From: Tubulanus polymorphus
Lineage: Eukaryota > Nemertea > Palaeonemertea > Tubulaniformes > Tubulanidae
Reading direction: 5' to 3'
DNA: 64,000 bases
NCBI RefSeq assembly: GCF_964204645.1
Contig: NC_134030.1
Span: 21,395,110 to 21,459,109 of the forward strand
The stretch's first letter is position 1. Every line of letters begins with the position of its first letter. The notes below the pieces were generated by a model that saw only the letters and a list, made by a program, of their open reading frames with translations, searched no databases and was not told the DNA's origin. Shown in pieces: positions 12,536 to 23,147 of the stretch. The translations under genes were made by a program, and so were the position numbers.

Positions 12536-13100
12536 TTAATTTTCGATAGCAATTCATGATAAATGAATTTCGTTTTGATTTTTGAAGTGTATATAATAAG
12601 TCGGTTTGAAACTTATATTTTCCACGTCTGTGTGCCCCATTTCTATTCTACAATCAAAATTCCTACAAGTGTGTTTTACACTTATTAGCCCATATCTATT
12701 CCCCACGTGTGAACGTGGCCATTCTATTATCAAAATTCCTTACTCTAAATCATTACTAATTAGGCAGGTCTTCGATTAAAGTTTGAAGTCCTAACACGAG
12801 GTAAACTCGCGGTCAAGGGTTAGAGGTTTTACCGGTCAGTGGTCAATATTCAGAACTCTACCTCTAGCCCAGGGCCTGATAGTATGAGTCGTGCTGTCAA
12901 AACCACCTTAACAAATGAACAAATTATTTCTATCGCTGTTAAATTTCGTTCGTATATTTACGGTCCTGGAAGGGGCAAGCTGTGACATGTCCGGCCCGTA
13001 CACGTGAAAAACACGTGCCATGACACCAACTAGCGACGGAAACAAAGTATGAGTTTAAAAACGTTGAAAATAAACTGATTTTGACTGGGTTTTTACTTTT

Positions 13101-13390
13101 TCTCCTGAAGTTCGTTGTAACGAGGTTCCGCTGTATATAGAACTATCGGTTATAACGAACAGATTATCTGGTCTCCTGAAGTTCGTTGTAACGAGGTTCC
13201 GCTGTATATAGAACTATCGGTTATAACGAACAGATTTTCTGGTCTCCCTGAAGTTCGTTGTAACGAGGTTCCGCTGTATATAGAACTATCGGTTATAACG
13301 AACAGATTTTCTGGTCTCCTGAAGTTCTTTGTAACGAGGTTCCGCTGTATATAGAACTATCGGTTATAACGAACAGATTTTCTGGTCTCC
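13101..13390. repeat. 71-bp satellite, four copies
   Basis: TCTCCTGAAGTTCG starts at 13101, 13172, 13243 and 13315. The same unit forms eight copies at 61708-62262, 48 kb away. Within the unit GTTCGTTGTAAC and GTTATAACGAAC are near-complementary, so each unit can fold. A pentamer AAATG repeat follows at 13470-13490. Confidence 0.92.
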
Positions 13391-14130
13391 TTATAATCAC
13401 TGCTACAAATCACTGCACCTATGTTTTACCACGTTATCTCTGTATTACATGAATTATATTTGTAAACTGAAATGAAATGAAATGAAATGAATTGAGGACT
13501 GATTTGAGGACTCCCCAGCCCGCAGCTTCGCCGAATCTTGAATATATTGCCTTATCTCTGTTAAATGCATGCGTTAAATGAGATTAATTATTTCGAATGA
13601 ATTCGATGAAGACACTTAATTATTCATATATCGCGACGTTTCGGAATTATTCTAATTAGACGTTGTTTTAATAATTAGCCCACCGAAGAGATTAGTTTAT
13701 AGGGTAGCGGTATAGATTAGTTTCAATTTCAAAATTTTCAACCGAAGACTAGGCGGATCCAGAGGGGACCTGAGTGCCGCCTCGAATTTTCGTCAGAGAC
13801 AATTTCTTATTTCGTTTTTACTAGTTATTTTCCAAAAATTAACCCAGGAATCTTAAAGGGTCAATTTGTCATCATTCCGACCAGAAAAAAATCCTTTTGC
13901 GTCCGTGTCATTTGAAGCAATGAATTCAAATTCAGAATTTTCGCTGCTTGAAATAATTTGGGAAAAGTCAGTGAAATTTGTTGAGATTGCCAGGTCTAGA
14001 CAGCTTACGTCTAAGTCTTACATGTATTTGACTGTGTTAATTGATTGGATTCTTAGCAGATCAAGTCAGAGAAAAAACAACGCGCATGTCAGCTAATAGT
14101 CAGGGGAAATGCAAGTCAAATAAAAGTCGC
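13391..14130. other. Stretch without a supported gene
   Basis: About 13635-13675 (minus) carries GAAACGTCGCG beside an AATT stem, a degenerate relative of the module described at 6521 and 9418. A short frame at 13866-14096 has no recognisable similarity. Confidence 0.4.
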
Positions 14131-14133
14131 CAG

Positions 14134-14282
14134 CCTGTCTGATAGTTTAGAAGTTTTGTCTAAACTTCAACATCAGATAATCTAAAATGATAACAGTATT
14201 ATGTTACATAATGTTATGTAATCATTTCAGTTTCGTTGAATCATTTCAGTGAAGTTTGGACAAAACTTTGAAACTGTCAGAG
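14134..14282. mobile_element. Foldback element with AGTTTTGTC arms
   Basis: The arms CTGATAGTTTAGAAGTTTTG and the complement of CAAAACTTTGAAACTGTCAG face each other across a short AT-rich loop. No open frame. It belongs with the other short foldback elements in this window. Confidence 0.65.
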
Positions 14283-14289
14283 TAAATTT

Positions 14290-15084
14290 TCAAATCATCA
14301 ACTGTGGGTTTTGCTCTGATTAACTCCAAAATGCTGAGATTAATACCCGTCTACCTTGATAGATTAGCCCCCTCCCCCTAAACAGAATCAACGCCTCTAA
14401 CTTGTAGAACTCGATCTATATTTTCTAATTAAATGCGCTAAAACAAATTCATCAAAGCTCCATCTGCGGAAATCCGGGGGGTCGCCATAGGAACAGCCAG
14501 ACAAACCAGTTTTCAATTATGAAATGCCGATGAATTTTTCATCATATATTCCATCTAAATGCGAACAAAGACATCGAAAAAAAAAGATATTTCAAAGCTA
14601 CCCTGGAATCATCCCCGCGCAGATGTGTTTTCAAAAAGTCACGGGCGAGGCACGTGATATCGTAGCTGTATTAGTCATTTGTAAACACGTTGTCATAGAA
14701 TCTATCGTTGATAGAATATTCACATAAAGATGTGGTAGCTTCTCTTTTTTTAATAGTGTTCGACTTTGTAAGAAGATTTTATCGATGGCGTTTAATTCAA
14801 ACATCAACACTGATTATCATTCAGCGACATTTCAGCAGAAACTGACCCTGCGTGGTATTTCACTCGGGTCGGTTTTATCACGGACGGATAGTACTAGATT
14901 CTAGTTTACACGACGTCCGTGGTTTTTTTCCTAGTATTAGCTTTGACCGATTTTACTAGTTATGACCTTGACCTCGGAGTTAGGTTTTGGTACTAGTAAA
15001 ACGACGCTTGGTTGCACAAAAAGTGCTCTGGCCATAATTTGTTACATTCGCTTACACTTCTATGGTTTCATTGGATAGAACGAC
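14290..15084. other. Stretch without a supported gene
   Basis: Short open frames without similarity, and one direct-inverted pair around 14880-14935 (GGACGG with CCGTCC). No gene is called. Confidence 0.4.
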
Positions 15085-15580
15085 GATTAGCTTTAACTGG
15101 TCTGATGTTGTTGTTAGATTGGTTATAGAACTAAGATGAGCTTAGACTGGTCTTAAGTTGTTAGATTGGTTATAGAACCAAAATTAGCTTAGACTGGTCT
15201 TAAGTTGTTAAATTAGCTAAAGAACCCAAATGAGCTTTAACTGGTCTGATGTTGTTGTTAGATTGGTTATAGAACTAAGATGAGCTTAGACTGGTCTTAA
15301 GTTGTTAGATTGGTTATAGAACCAAAATTAGCTCAGGCTGGTGTTAAATTGTTAGTTAGATTGGTTATAGAACCAAAATTAGCTTAGACTGGTCTTAAGT
15401 TGTAAGATTGGTTATAGAATAGAACCAAAATGAGCTTAGACTGGTTTTAAGTTGTCCGATTGGTTATAGAACTAAGATGAGCTTAGACTGGTCTTAAGTT
15501 GTTAGATTGGTTGTAGAACCAAAATTAGCTCAGGCTGGTGTTAAATTGTTAGTTAGATTGGTTATAGAACCAAAATTAGC
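15085..15580 (+). repeat. 47-bp MITE-derived satellite, second array
   Basis: Ten or so units of the same family as 10615-11765, here with a longer block of about 150 bp repeated (15085-15225 against 15230-15375). It ends in CCTTTGCAAATGGCCC, similar to the terminal repeat of the 19161-19300 element. Confidence 0.82.
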
Positions 15581-15956
15581 TTATTACTATACACGCCTTT
15601 GCAAATGGCCCGCGGTCTTGGAAAACGGACATTGGAAAACGTGATTATTTCGGCATCCACACATAAATACAATTTCTACTTTTAATATGGTTTCCATTTT
15701 TTGAATTCGGTTTATATGACATTGATTTATGAAATAAATGATAAAATGTACCGAATTCCACAATAATTGTGGACCAAGTTCCACAGTTCTGTGGCGAATT
15801 CCACAGTCCTGGCCCCAGTTCCACACTGTGACATAGAATCTTACGAAAGGCTTATGAAAATGAACGAATCTTAATTCGGGGCTAAAGATTACTGACACAA
15901 CAATATTTTTAAAAACCTCTTGAGTCTTGAGCTAAAAAACAGAAGCTAGAAATAAA

Positions 15957-16203
15957 GATTAAAACCCACTATCTACAGATTAAAAGAATTTAAAATCAAG
16001 AATTTATTTATTCGAACAATCTAAAATATATAATAAACACGACGTTTCGATCTCACCCTAGAGATCATCGTCAGGTGTGACTATCGATGATCTCTAGGGT
16101 GAGATCGAAACATCGTGTCTTATATATATATTTGATATTGTTCGAATAAATAAATTCTTGATTTTAAATTCTTTTAATCTGTAGATAGTGGGTTTTAATC
16201 TTT
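15957..16203. mobile_element. Foldback MITE, about 247 bp, with GAAACGTCG modules
   Basis: Long inverted repeat from AAAACCCACTATCTACAG to CTGTAGATAGTGGGTTTT. The centre holds two facing copies of a module: CUGACGA, U, GATCTC/GAGATC hairpin, GAAAC, GTC, with ACAC before and GTGT after the minus-strand copy able to pair. A related shorter copy is at 48150-48335. A diverged copy of the module follows at 16270-16330. Confidence 0.85.
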
Positions 16204-16439
16204 TTATCCGTTCACCACGTTTGAGTGTGGTTATCGTACCAGAAGCTAGAAAATTGATTTCGAAATCTCAAACTTTCCCTGGTCTGACGATCATGATATA
16301 TATTGAGAGTTCGAAACGTCGGGTCTTTTGATATATACCTTTGATTCAATGAATTATCGGTTTTTGATAATTTTATATTGGATGAATATTGGATTTTCAT
16401 TTAATCGTCCTCTCTCCACGTTTGATTGTGGCTATTCTA

Positions 16440-17060
16440 CATGCACCATGGTGTAACTAACGGTTTTGTAAAAACATTTGCCACAGTGAGATATTTATAA
16501 ATGCAACGCCCCTATTGTAAGGGACAGTCAGTGTTTGGAGTTCGTTACGGGGGGGGGGGGCAATATTCTACAAGTCAGAATAAATGCGTAAATCTTGTAG
16601 GAAACTCGACGAGTAGCCGCTGCATGGAGCTGATCAGTCTCGGTAAAAAAAAAACTGGAGTGAATTTAATGTTCTAAAATAATTCGACTATTTAATGAAG
16701 GATGCAGTTCCACATGCAGTATTATAATATATGTCAAACATTCTGATCATCAGTGCTAAGTAACTTGATCCTGGTTATCAAGACAGTAGTTACTTGGCGT
16801 CTTATAGCATCAGCTGACCTTTCGATGCCTCCTTCAGTCAAATGAATCGCGTATAGTAACAACAGGTCTGACAATTATTGCAGAAAAAAAACCGTATAAT
16901 GTATAAGACAAAACGTTCATTAATAAGAAATAACAATAATACTGTCTAGCGTAGATAGCTGGTTAACATGTTCGACACAAATCACATATAAATTACCTGC
17001 AAATACCGCTATGAAATATGCGTAGTAAACAGAGCGCTGCGATACCTTCCCCGTACTGAA
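16440..17060. other. Stretch without a supported gene
   Basis: Contains a run of G ending at 16560. No gene, array or element boundary could be supported. Confidence 0.4.
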
Positions 17061-17063
17061 GCT

Positions 17064-17201
17064 TCACAACGATCGATAATCCCGTCTAACAGTACCGCTG
17101 CTGGTGGTAGCGATGTGTTCGTACGTGTAATAGTACCGCGAGTTGTCGTCAGGTCGAAAGACGGCGCTCCGTGAGGCGATCGAATGGTCGCCCGCCGTCA
17201 T
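17064..17201 (-). CDS. Possible 45-aa small ORF or first exon
   Basis: A 45-codon frame starting MTAGDHSIASRS and ending at TGA. Its base composition and its run of GC-rich codons resemble the real exons of this window (SLC6, NAA50 exon 5) more than the AT-rich flanks. It contains DDNSRYYYTYEH. No domain or homologue is recognised. GT dinucleotides after GCAGCG and CTTCA could be donors, so it may be a first exon. Weak call. Confidence 0.25.
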   Translation of the reverse strand: MTAGDHSIASRSAVFRPDDNSRYYYTYEHIATTSSGTVRRDYRSL

Positions 17202-17299
17202 TTTGAACTCGCGAAACGAACCTGCTCTAAGTATTGGTGAAGATGAATATACAAGAATATAGTCGAAACGTTGAATAAACTACTACTATAGCTCATGGG

Positions 17300-18519
17300 G
17301 AAATATTTGAGACTCTTATCTTTCATTCTTAAAATGGGACTTCATAATCTAGTATTCGTGGAGATGACTATTCAAGAATACAGTCTAAACTTCAAATAAT
17401 TAACCTGCTAACTCGAGGAAACATTTTCCGACTTGATATTATCTTTTTTGTTATTATCATATATGGGATTTTCCATAGATATCAGGGTTAGATCCTAAAG
17501 GGTGCACAGAAACTATCCCCTTTATCTTTAGTTTACATGATAGAAAAAATTAGTTAAGATTTTTTGGCACTTTTTGTTCGGGGGACTTGGAATGACTGGT
17601 AATCGACTTAGATAATAAGTCCATAGAACTGAAATCGAATTTTCAAAATCTTGACCCGGCCACTCCCTCGCATACCTAGCACCGGTTGTATAGTTGCCTT
17701 GCAATCTCTGTAAATAAACCTACATTTTCAAACGAGTCTTACTGCGCTACTTGGCGCTTGTCACTTTGTTGGCAGCCGATGTTTCTCCTTCGCTTTATCG
17801 AGAGGAGTGGGAAATATTTTGGCTCTGAAACAACTGCGTAGTTTAGTCGAGAGAGCGAGGAGCGGCGTTACATTCAGTATTACGGATACAAACGCGTTAG
17901 TATCGCTCTAAAGTTCACAGTTCATCTATCGCTGACGTTTGGTTGTTTAAAAAAAACACTCGACAGCGAGAGAGGAAATTTACTACCATTCAGAACACGG
18001 AACCTTCACGTGATATTAAATGGGGGCGGGTCTATAGTAAAATATGAGGACCTGTGCTGCACTAGCTATCCCGCTAGATGGCGTGCGTTCGTACTAGTGC
18101 GACAACTAAAAAAGTGACCAGCTCTAAAACTATAAAATTTCTCAAAATCTCTCAAAAGCAGTGAATCACTGTGGTAAAAAAATTGCAGACCAACCAGGTC
18201 GTTTGAAAATGATGACACAAATTTGTACGAATCGCAACTGATTTAGATAATGGTTTCGGTTCTCAATAAACAACGACGACGACGGTTAAAATCCGTTGAA
18301 ATTTGAAATTTAAATTCAATTTGATATTTAAATTCAATTTGAAATTTATTCAATATTCGTTTTAACTAATCTGCGCACGCAACAGCCCTTGCGTATTAAA
18401 TGACGGTTGAATGCGTTATAATTCGAAATTTGAAATCAGTTGACACTCTTTTTAACTAATCCGAGTCCGTCACACACCTCACGCGTAAACGATGATGACG
18501 GTTAATGTTACAATTCATA
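17300..18519. other. Stretch without a supported gene
   Basis: 17345-17405 is a degenerate unit of the 69-bp family. 18295-18365 is rich in AAATTT-type palindromes. On the minus strand this region would hold the 3' UTR of the gene at 18520-19020; a possible AATAAA lies at 18345-18350. Confidence 0.4.
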
Positions 18520-19020
18520 TTATTTGATGCTCTTTTTACTAATTTTTGTGCGCGACTGACTTCGCGATTCCCTTTGAGGCGAGAGCGAATCCACCTTCTT
18601 GATCGTAACTTCTCCTTTCGACGGTTTTCGAGGCCGCCTCTGCGACGTCTGCCCGTCCGCCCCACCGCCGCCACCTTTACGCAATCGCTTCATGAAATTC
18701 GGATACAGCTGATCGATCTTTTTCAGCAGCGGAAAAATCTCCGGAGGCCGCAGGGTCAGGGTATCGTCTGCGTTTGACGGTTGAGATTTGAATACGGCCA
18801 CGGCGATATAGGTGGCTCTGTCTTGTAAAAGTTCGTCCGCCTCTTCGTCTTCGGCGGCCATCGATAGATTTTTCAATTCTCCGTTTTCGTCGCATAAATC
18901 TAAAACGGTCGTCTGATCGCATTTACAACGTAAACGGATGTAGTCGAGCACGTTGCGCGTCATGCATCGCGGGTTTAGGAAGAAACAACGGTCGTCCCCG
19001 TGTCGAACCTGTACGAACAT
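18520..19020 (-). CDS. CXorf65/C22orf15-family protein, 166 aa, single exon
   Basis: An uninterrupted 166-codon frame starting MFVQVRHGDD. The N-terminal 75 residues match the conserved shape of the CXorf65/C22orf15 family. A beta-grasp-like opening is followed by NVLDYIRLRC, an acidic DLCDENGELKNL segment, and RATYIAVAVFK at about 89-99. LKKIDQLYPNFMKRLRKG at about 127-144 is the second family block. The C-terminal 40 residues are basic and Ser-rich. The length is close to the vertebrate members. The family has no established biochemical function. The mammalian genes have several introns whereas this copy is one open frame, so it is either ancestrally intronless or a retrocopy; the intact frame argues it is functional. 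An 81-aa frame on the same strand in another phase is a shadow. Confidence 0.82.
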   Translation of the reverse strand: MFVQVRHGDDRCFFLNPRCMTRNVLDYIRLRCKCDQTTVLDLCDENGELKNLSMAAEDEEADELLQDRATYIAVAVFKSQPSNADDTLTLRPPEIFPLLKKIDQLYPNFMKRLRKGGGGGADGQTSQRRPRKPSKGEVTIKKVDSLSPQRESRSQSRTKISKKSIK

Positions 19021-19160
19021 AATTTACCGCGCTGCGAGATGAGTCGACGCTCAGAACCCTACCCGACGCCAATCTGATCCGTTACCGACAAGAATTCGAC
19101 TTTTCAACCGTCGATACACGTGACAAACTAGGCAACGTACCGTCCATTTTTTAAAGCTCA

Positions 19161-19300
19161 GGGGCCAGTTGCATAGTCGCGGCTAAGACTTAAGACCAGT
19201 CTAAGACCAACTTAGTTCTATAGCTAATCTAACAACTTAAGACCAGTCTTAAGATTTAAGACCACTTTTGGACTTAAGTCACGACTGTGCAACTGGCCCC
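19161..19300. mobile_element. 140-bp MITE, source of the 47-bp satellite
   Basis: Bounded by GGGGCCAGTTGCATAGTCG and CGACTGTGCAACTGGCCCC, an almost perfect terminal inverted repeat. The interior is one to two units of the 47-bp motif (CTTAAGACCAGTCTAAG, ATAGCTAATCTAACAAC). No open frame. Tandem expansions of the interior form the arrays at 3.3, 10.6 and 15.1 kb, and fragments occur at 6.3, 44.16 and 60.1 kb. Confidence 0.88.
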
Positions 19301-20620
19301 AGGAACCAATCGAGACTCAACCAGCAGGCGCGGATCAAGACTATCGCACATGCAGCACGTGCGGTAGTCGCAGTTTTCAAATGCCCTTGACAAATTTTTG
19401 TTTCGGAAAAAAAGAAAAAAACAGGGCACACAATTTGTGCGCCATAAAAAATTATTGCCTTTCTGTACTATGACTAAAGCAAAATGTGAATGAAAATAAA
19501 TTGCCCAAAGACAAAAAAAGGCAATCTAAGGCATTTTTCTTTACTCAAAAGGGCACTATTCTAATAGAGACATTATTGTTGCTCTATAAATCTAATCGAA
19601 AAAGGGCAAATTTCGCCAAAAATCTAAAAAAGGCACAAGCAAATTGAATGCCAAGGCAAATTTAGTGGCATGATACCAATAAATGGCACTCAAACTCAAA
19701 CTCGCTCGCTGGGCATTAATACTGGCCCTTTTCAAGTTGGTGCCCTTTTGTCACTGTGCTGTAGTCACCGAATTGCCTGGATCCGCGCCTGACCAGTGTC
19801 CGGACATTTGAATTTGTTCAGATTCTGTAATTTCAGACAATTTCGGACAAGCCCTGTGCGCTAGCCGCACTCCGGAACTTAAAAACTCTTGGACTGTCGG
19901 GAAGCGGCGCGCGTTAGACTGGTTACCGGTCTCTATCTTCAATTCGAAGAATATATTGAATGGGACAGGCAACCAGTCTACGGCGCGCGTATGGACAGGC
20001 GACCAGTCTATGGCGCGCGCGTATGGACAGGCGACCAGTCTATCGCGCGGAGATTCCGCGAGTCCTCACTTCCGATGTGGAGTCGTGACCCGCCATATTG
20101 AAATTTGGTAAGTCTTGGAATTTTTCCAGTTTTTTATCCTTGAATTGTATCTATGTGTTAAGTTAACAGTTGGCTATATACCCCGGAGATGCCGGTACAA
20201 TAAACACCGTCTCTAAAACTGACCTGAGACCCACAAAAATAATATTCGAAGTGGAATTTTGAAGTACGTCACGTGTGTCGTCGTCACGGTCCGGTGGTCC
20301 GCACCTCTAATCTAGTAATCTATTCTATCTCTGTCTGTTTCAACCTGACTTGAGAACAAACCGGGTGGCCTAGCTCAGTCTGTTTTGGTAGTACATACCT
20401 GATAAAAGTCTTATTAGGACCAGAATGTACTGGCAGTCGACCTAAAACACTGATTTTTAATCAATTTTTAACTGTATTGAAGGATATGCAAAAAATCTGA
20501 GGTTCCGATGGGTTTAGGGTTTAAAGGACCCAAAGGGTAAGGATAAGGGTTCTGTTTTACCCCTAGGGATAGGATTAGGGTAAGGTGAGGTACTATATCT
20601 AGTTAAAACTCTGTTGGTTT
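19301..20620. other. Stretch without a supported gene
   Basis: 19966-20050 has 2-3 copies of a 36-38-bp repeat (GGACAGGCGACCAGTCTATG plus GCGCGC). The phrase GGCAACCAGTCTA recurs singly around 7682, 19968 and 40195. 19322-19370 can form a hairpin. No gene. Confidence 0.45.
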
Positions 20621-20623
20621 TCA

Positions 20624-20692
20624 GCGAGCTCGATGGTCTAGTGGGAAGATGCTGCGCTAGTAATTTACTGGCCCGGGTTCGAGTCTCGCTCT
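20624..20692 (+). mobile_element. tRNA-like SINE head (Glu-type)
   Basis: A-box-like TGGTCTAGTGG and B-box GGTTCGAGTCTC are correctly spaced, preceded by GCGAG and followed by CTCGC which can pair. GGCCCGGGTTCGA resembles tRNA-Glu. The D arm and anticodon arm do not pair cleanly, so it is more likely a SINE head than a working tRNA gene. Confidence 0.5.
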
Positions 20693-20699
20693 CTCCATC

Positions 20700-21390
20700 T
20701 CTTTTTTCTCTAACTCTGTTCTCGACACTTTCCTTAAATTTTCTAAGTCACACACCTCTGTGCGCATGCGCGGCGTAAATCAGCCAATCAGTGACGATGT
20801 ACGATAAAATAACGGAACACTGCCATAAACAGGCGAGTTGGAAGCAATTTTTGATCGCCGCGGCCGAATGCCGATTTTGGACAGGTTCTAAATATTGCCG
20901 CGGAGAATTTACTTAATTTCTTCAAAAACGTTGTGTAGAAAGACAAAAAAAACGTCATTCAGTAAATTATTGCCACGGCTTTCGCAGCAGCAGTCGCTAC
21001 ATTTCCACTTCTACTGGTATATGGTAATATATCCACTGCTTAAACTAAAACATTGTCATTACAATAACAGTGACCCCCACTTATTGTTACAGATACAAAC
21101 AACAGATGATGTCATCAATCGGTTTAATGACGTTAAAGACGAATCTTCAACATCGAATCAGTTGAAAACGACAATATAAACTGCTTCCCTTCACTGGCTG
21201 TAACTCAATTCAGATTTATTGATCATCTTTTAGAAAATGTTTGTCTCTCATTCGTTCAATCGTGTAACTGATATCTGTGAATAGTCTCTACGATCAACAG
21301 ATACCGCATTGAAATCTAATATTCTTTATTTCAGGCATAATTCCGGTTACTGTGGTATGAAATAAGATTGAGTCTACTGCTGTTGGAGCA
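20700..21390. other. Stretch without a supported gene
   Basis: A 94-aa plus-strand frame at 20895-21179 (MPRRIYLISS) has no recognisable domain and is not called. Confidence 0.4.
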
Positions 21391-21740
21391 GCAGAGGAGG
21401 AGTATCGTAGGAGCAGCAGGAGTATCATAGGAGCAGCTGGAGTATCGTAGGAGCAGCAGGAGTATCGTAGGAGCAGCAGGAGTATCATAGGAGTGGCAGG
21501 AGTATCGTTGGAGTATCATAGGAGCGGCAGGAGTATCATAGGAGCAGGAGTATCATAGGAGCAGCAGGAGTATCGTTGGAGTAACATAGGAGCGGCAGGA
21601 GTATCGTAGGAGCAGCAGGAGTATCGTAGGAGCCACAGGAGTATCGTAGGGGCAGCAGGAGTATCGTAGGAGTAGCAGGAGTATCATAGGAGCAGCAGGA
21701 GTATCATAGGAGCAGCTGGAGTATCGTAGGAGCAGCAGAA
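21391..21740. repeat. 20-bp minisatellite, about 17 copies
   Basis: Units GAGTATCGTAGGAGCAGCAG with mostly G/A substitution at the ATCGTAG/ATCATAG position. Minus-strand frames with Asp-Thr-Pro-Ala-Ala-Pro repeats are produced by the array. Confidence 0.92.
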
Positions 21741-22582
21741 TAAATCAAAGAAGAGACAAGATAAGTTGTTTTAGAATTATGTCTTCATTCATACCACTTA
21801 TTGATGGAGGAGTTGAAGATGTTCAGGACCAGTTTAATTCAGGTTATCTCCTAACAGACTAAAAACCAAAATGTCGAATGATTATAACGATTATTGAATT
21901 TGTCTCCAGCAAGTATCTGTATCCATCTTCAGCTCACTTCACACACAGCTGTAGATCAGAGTTCCTTACAGCGACCACTGAATCAACCTAATCGTAACAA
22001 CTGAAATAATGATAACACATTCTATATGAATACGTATGAAGCACATCTGAAACCAAAGTGATAGAAAAACAGAAAGTTGTAAAATGTTTTGTGACGCAGT
22101 TTGATTTGTGTCAGATTGTAACTGTAGAAGTTTCACTCATTGTTTCAGTCTAATAGAGATATAACTGATGTACATGTAACATTGACTGTGTAACACTGCA
22201 GTCATTTATTCACTTATTCCTCCTCAGTTTGAAGAATGTTTGTTCTCTCATCTTCATTAGCGATAAGAATCATTCTCATCCGTGTAACTACAACATCGTG
22301 ACATTTCTACTTATTCAATCATAGAGGGGAATGAGGAGTATGAGGTTTGGGTATGGAATGGGGCAGGGTATGGTGTAGTTGACCGTTAGGGTAGGATAGG
22401 GTAATGTGATGAGGTAAGGTCGGTTGGATGATGCAGGGTTGTTTGATATGGTTGCATTCGATGATGAGTTTAATATAGAACTGTTTGGGGGTAAGTGATG
22501 TATGTGGTAGTGTACGTCGTGTATGTTCGGAGGGTGTATGATAACGGATTGAAAGGTTGCTGGTAGGGGGCGGTACAGTAGC

Positions 22583-22754
22583 ATCCTCACTCACCAGGGC
22601 TCGGGTTGCTTCCTGCTGACGCTCACGTCGACACCGCAATTCTTTATTTATCGGTCTATTGGATTATGAGGAATTATCCAGCCAATGATAGCAGAGTTAT
22701 TATCCAGATGTGAGCTTCAGCGGAATGCAACCAGACCCTGGTGAGTGAGGATGT
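22583..22754. mobile_element. MITE, about 172 bp
   Basis: Terminal inverted repeats ATCCTCACTCACCAGGG and CCCTGGTGAGTGAGGAT. It is absent at the equivalent point of the right arm (near 25385), which gives the empty site. TAG flanks it on both sides. Confidence 0.8.
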
Positions 22755-22866
22755 GTAGTAGTGATGCTGGTATGGTATGTGTAAGGTTGGGGGTGGGGTA
22801 TGTAGAGTGTTAAGGATCGGGTAAGGCATGGTTAGATTAATATGAAAGTGTCAGTTTGGGTAATGC

Positions 22867-23101
22867 AGGGTCCGATCTAAGCACGTGTCCGATTGCCCGG
22901 GACAAGTATATTATCATTAGGGCAAGGTTATCATGATCACATATCCCCCGGGCTAGTGTGTTTTTATATCTCAAAGCCGTTTCCCAATCGATACAACAGT
23001 TGGACTGCCTGTGTAGGGCAAGTAGATTTTTGAGGGGGCAAGTGAAATTTCAGATATGCTTACCCCCGGGCAAGTGGTGGTTATTCCTTAGATCGGACCC
23101 T
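22867..23101. mobile_element. hAT-like MITE, 235 bp
   Basis: Terminal inverted repeats AGGGTCCGATCTAAG and CTTAGATCGGACCCT, flanked by GTAATGC at 22860-22866 and 23102-23108. The right arm of the large inverted repeat has one GATGC at this point and no insertion. A 7-8-bp target duplication fits the hAT superfamily. No open frame. Confidence 0.82.
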
Positions 23102-23147
23102 GTAATGCGGGGTCAGGATGTTTGGTGTTGTTGAGGTGAGGGTGAAT

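Larger units (their letters stand above)
21794..23147 (+). repeat. Left arm of a large inverted repeat
   Basis: Runs from CCACTTATTGATGGAGGAGT to GTTGAGGTGAGGGTGAA and matches the complement of 25232-26158, with a 2.1-kb spacer. The inner half is strongly G/T-rich on the plus strand. Two elements (22583-22754 and 22867-23101) inserted in this arm only. Confidence 0.85.

Noticed and set aside
12235-12557. Poly-Gln/His and poly-Leu/Val frames
   Set aside because: Overlapping frames on both strands across one CAG/CAC tract; no flanking coding sequence.
15587-15898. 103-aa minus-strand frame
   Set aside because: Covers repeated TTCCACAGT phrases of a foldback type; no similarity or splice context.
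20895-21179. 94-aa plus-strand frame
   Set aside because: No recognisable domain, composition like the surrounding non-coding DNA.
22315-22639. 91-aa and 106-aa minus-strand frames
   Set aside because: Result of the strongly G/T-rich arm of the inverted repeat, which has few stop codons on the other strand; two phases are open at once.
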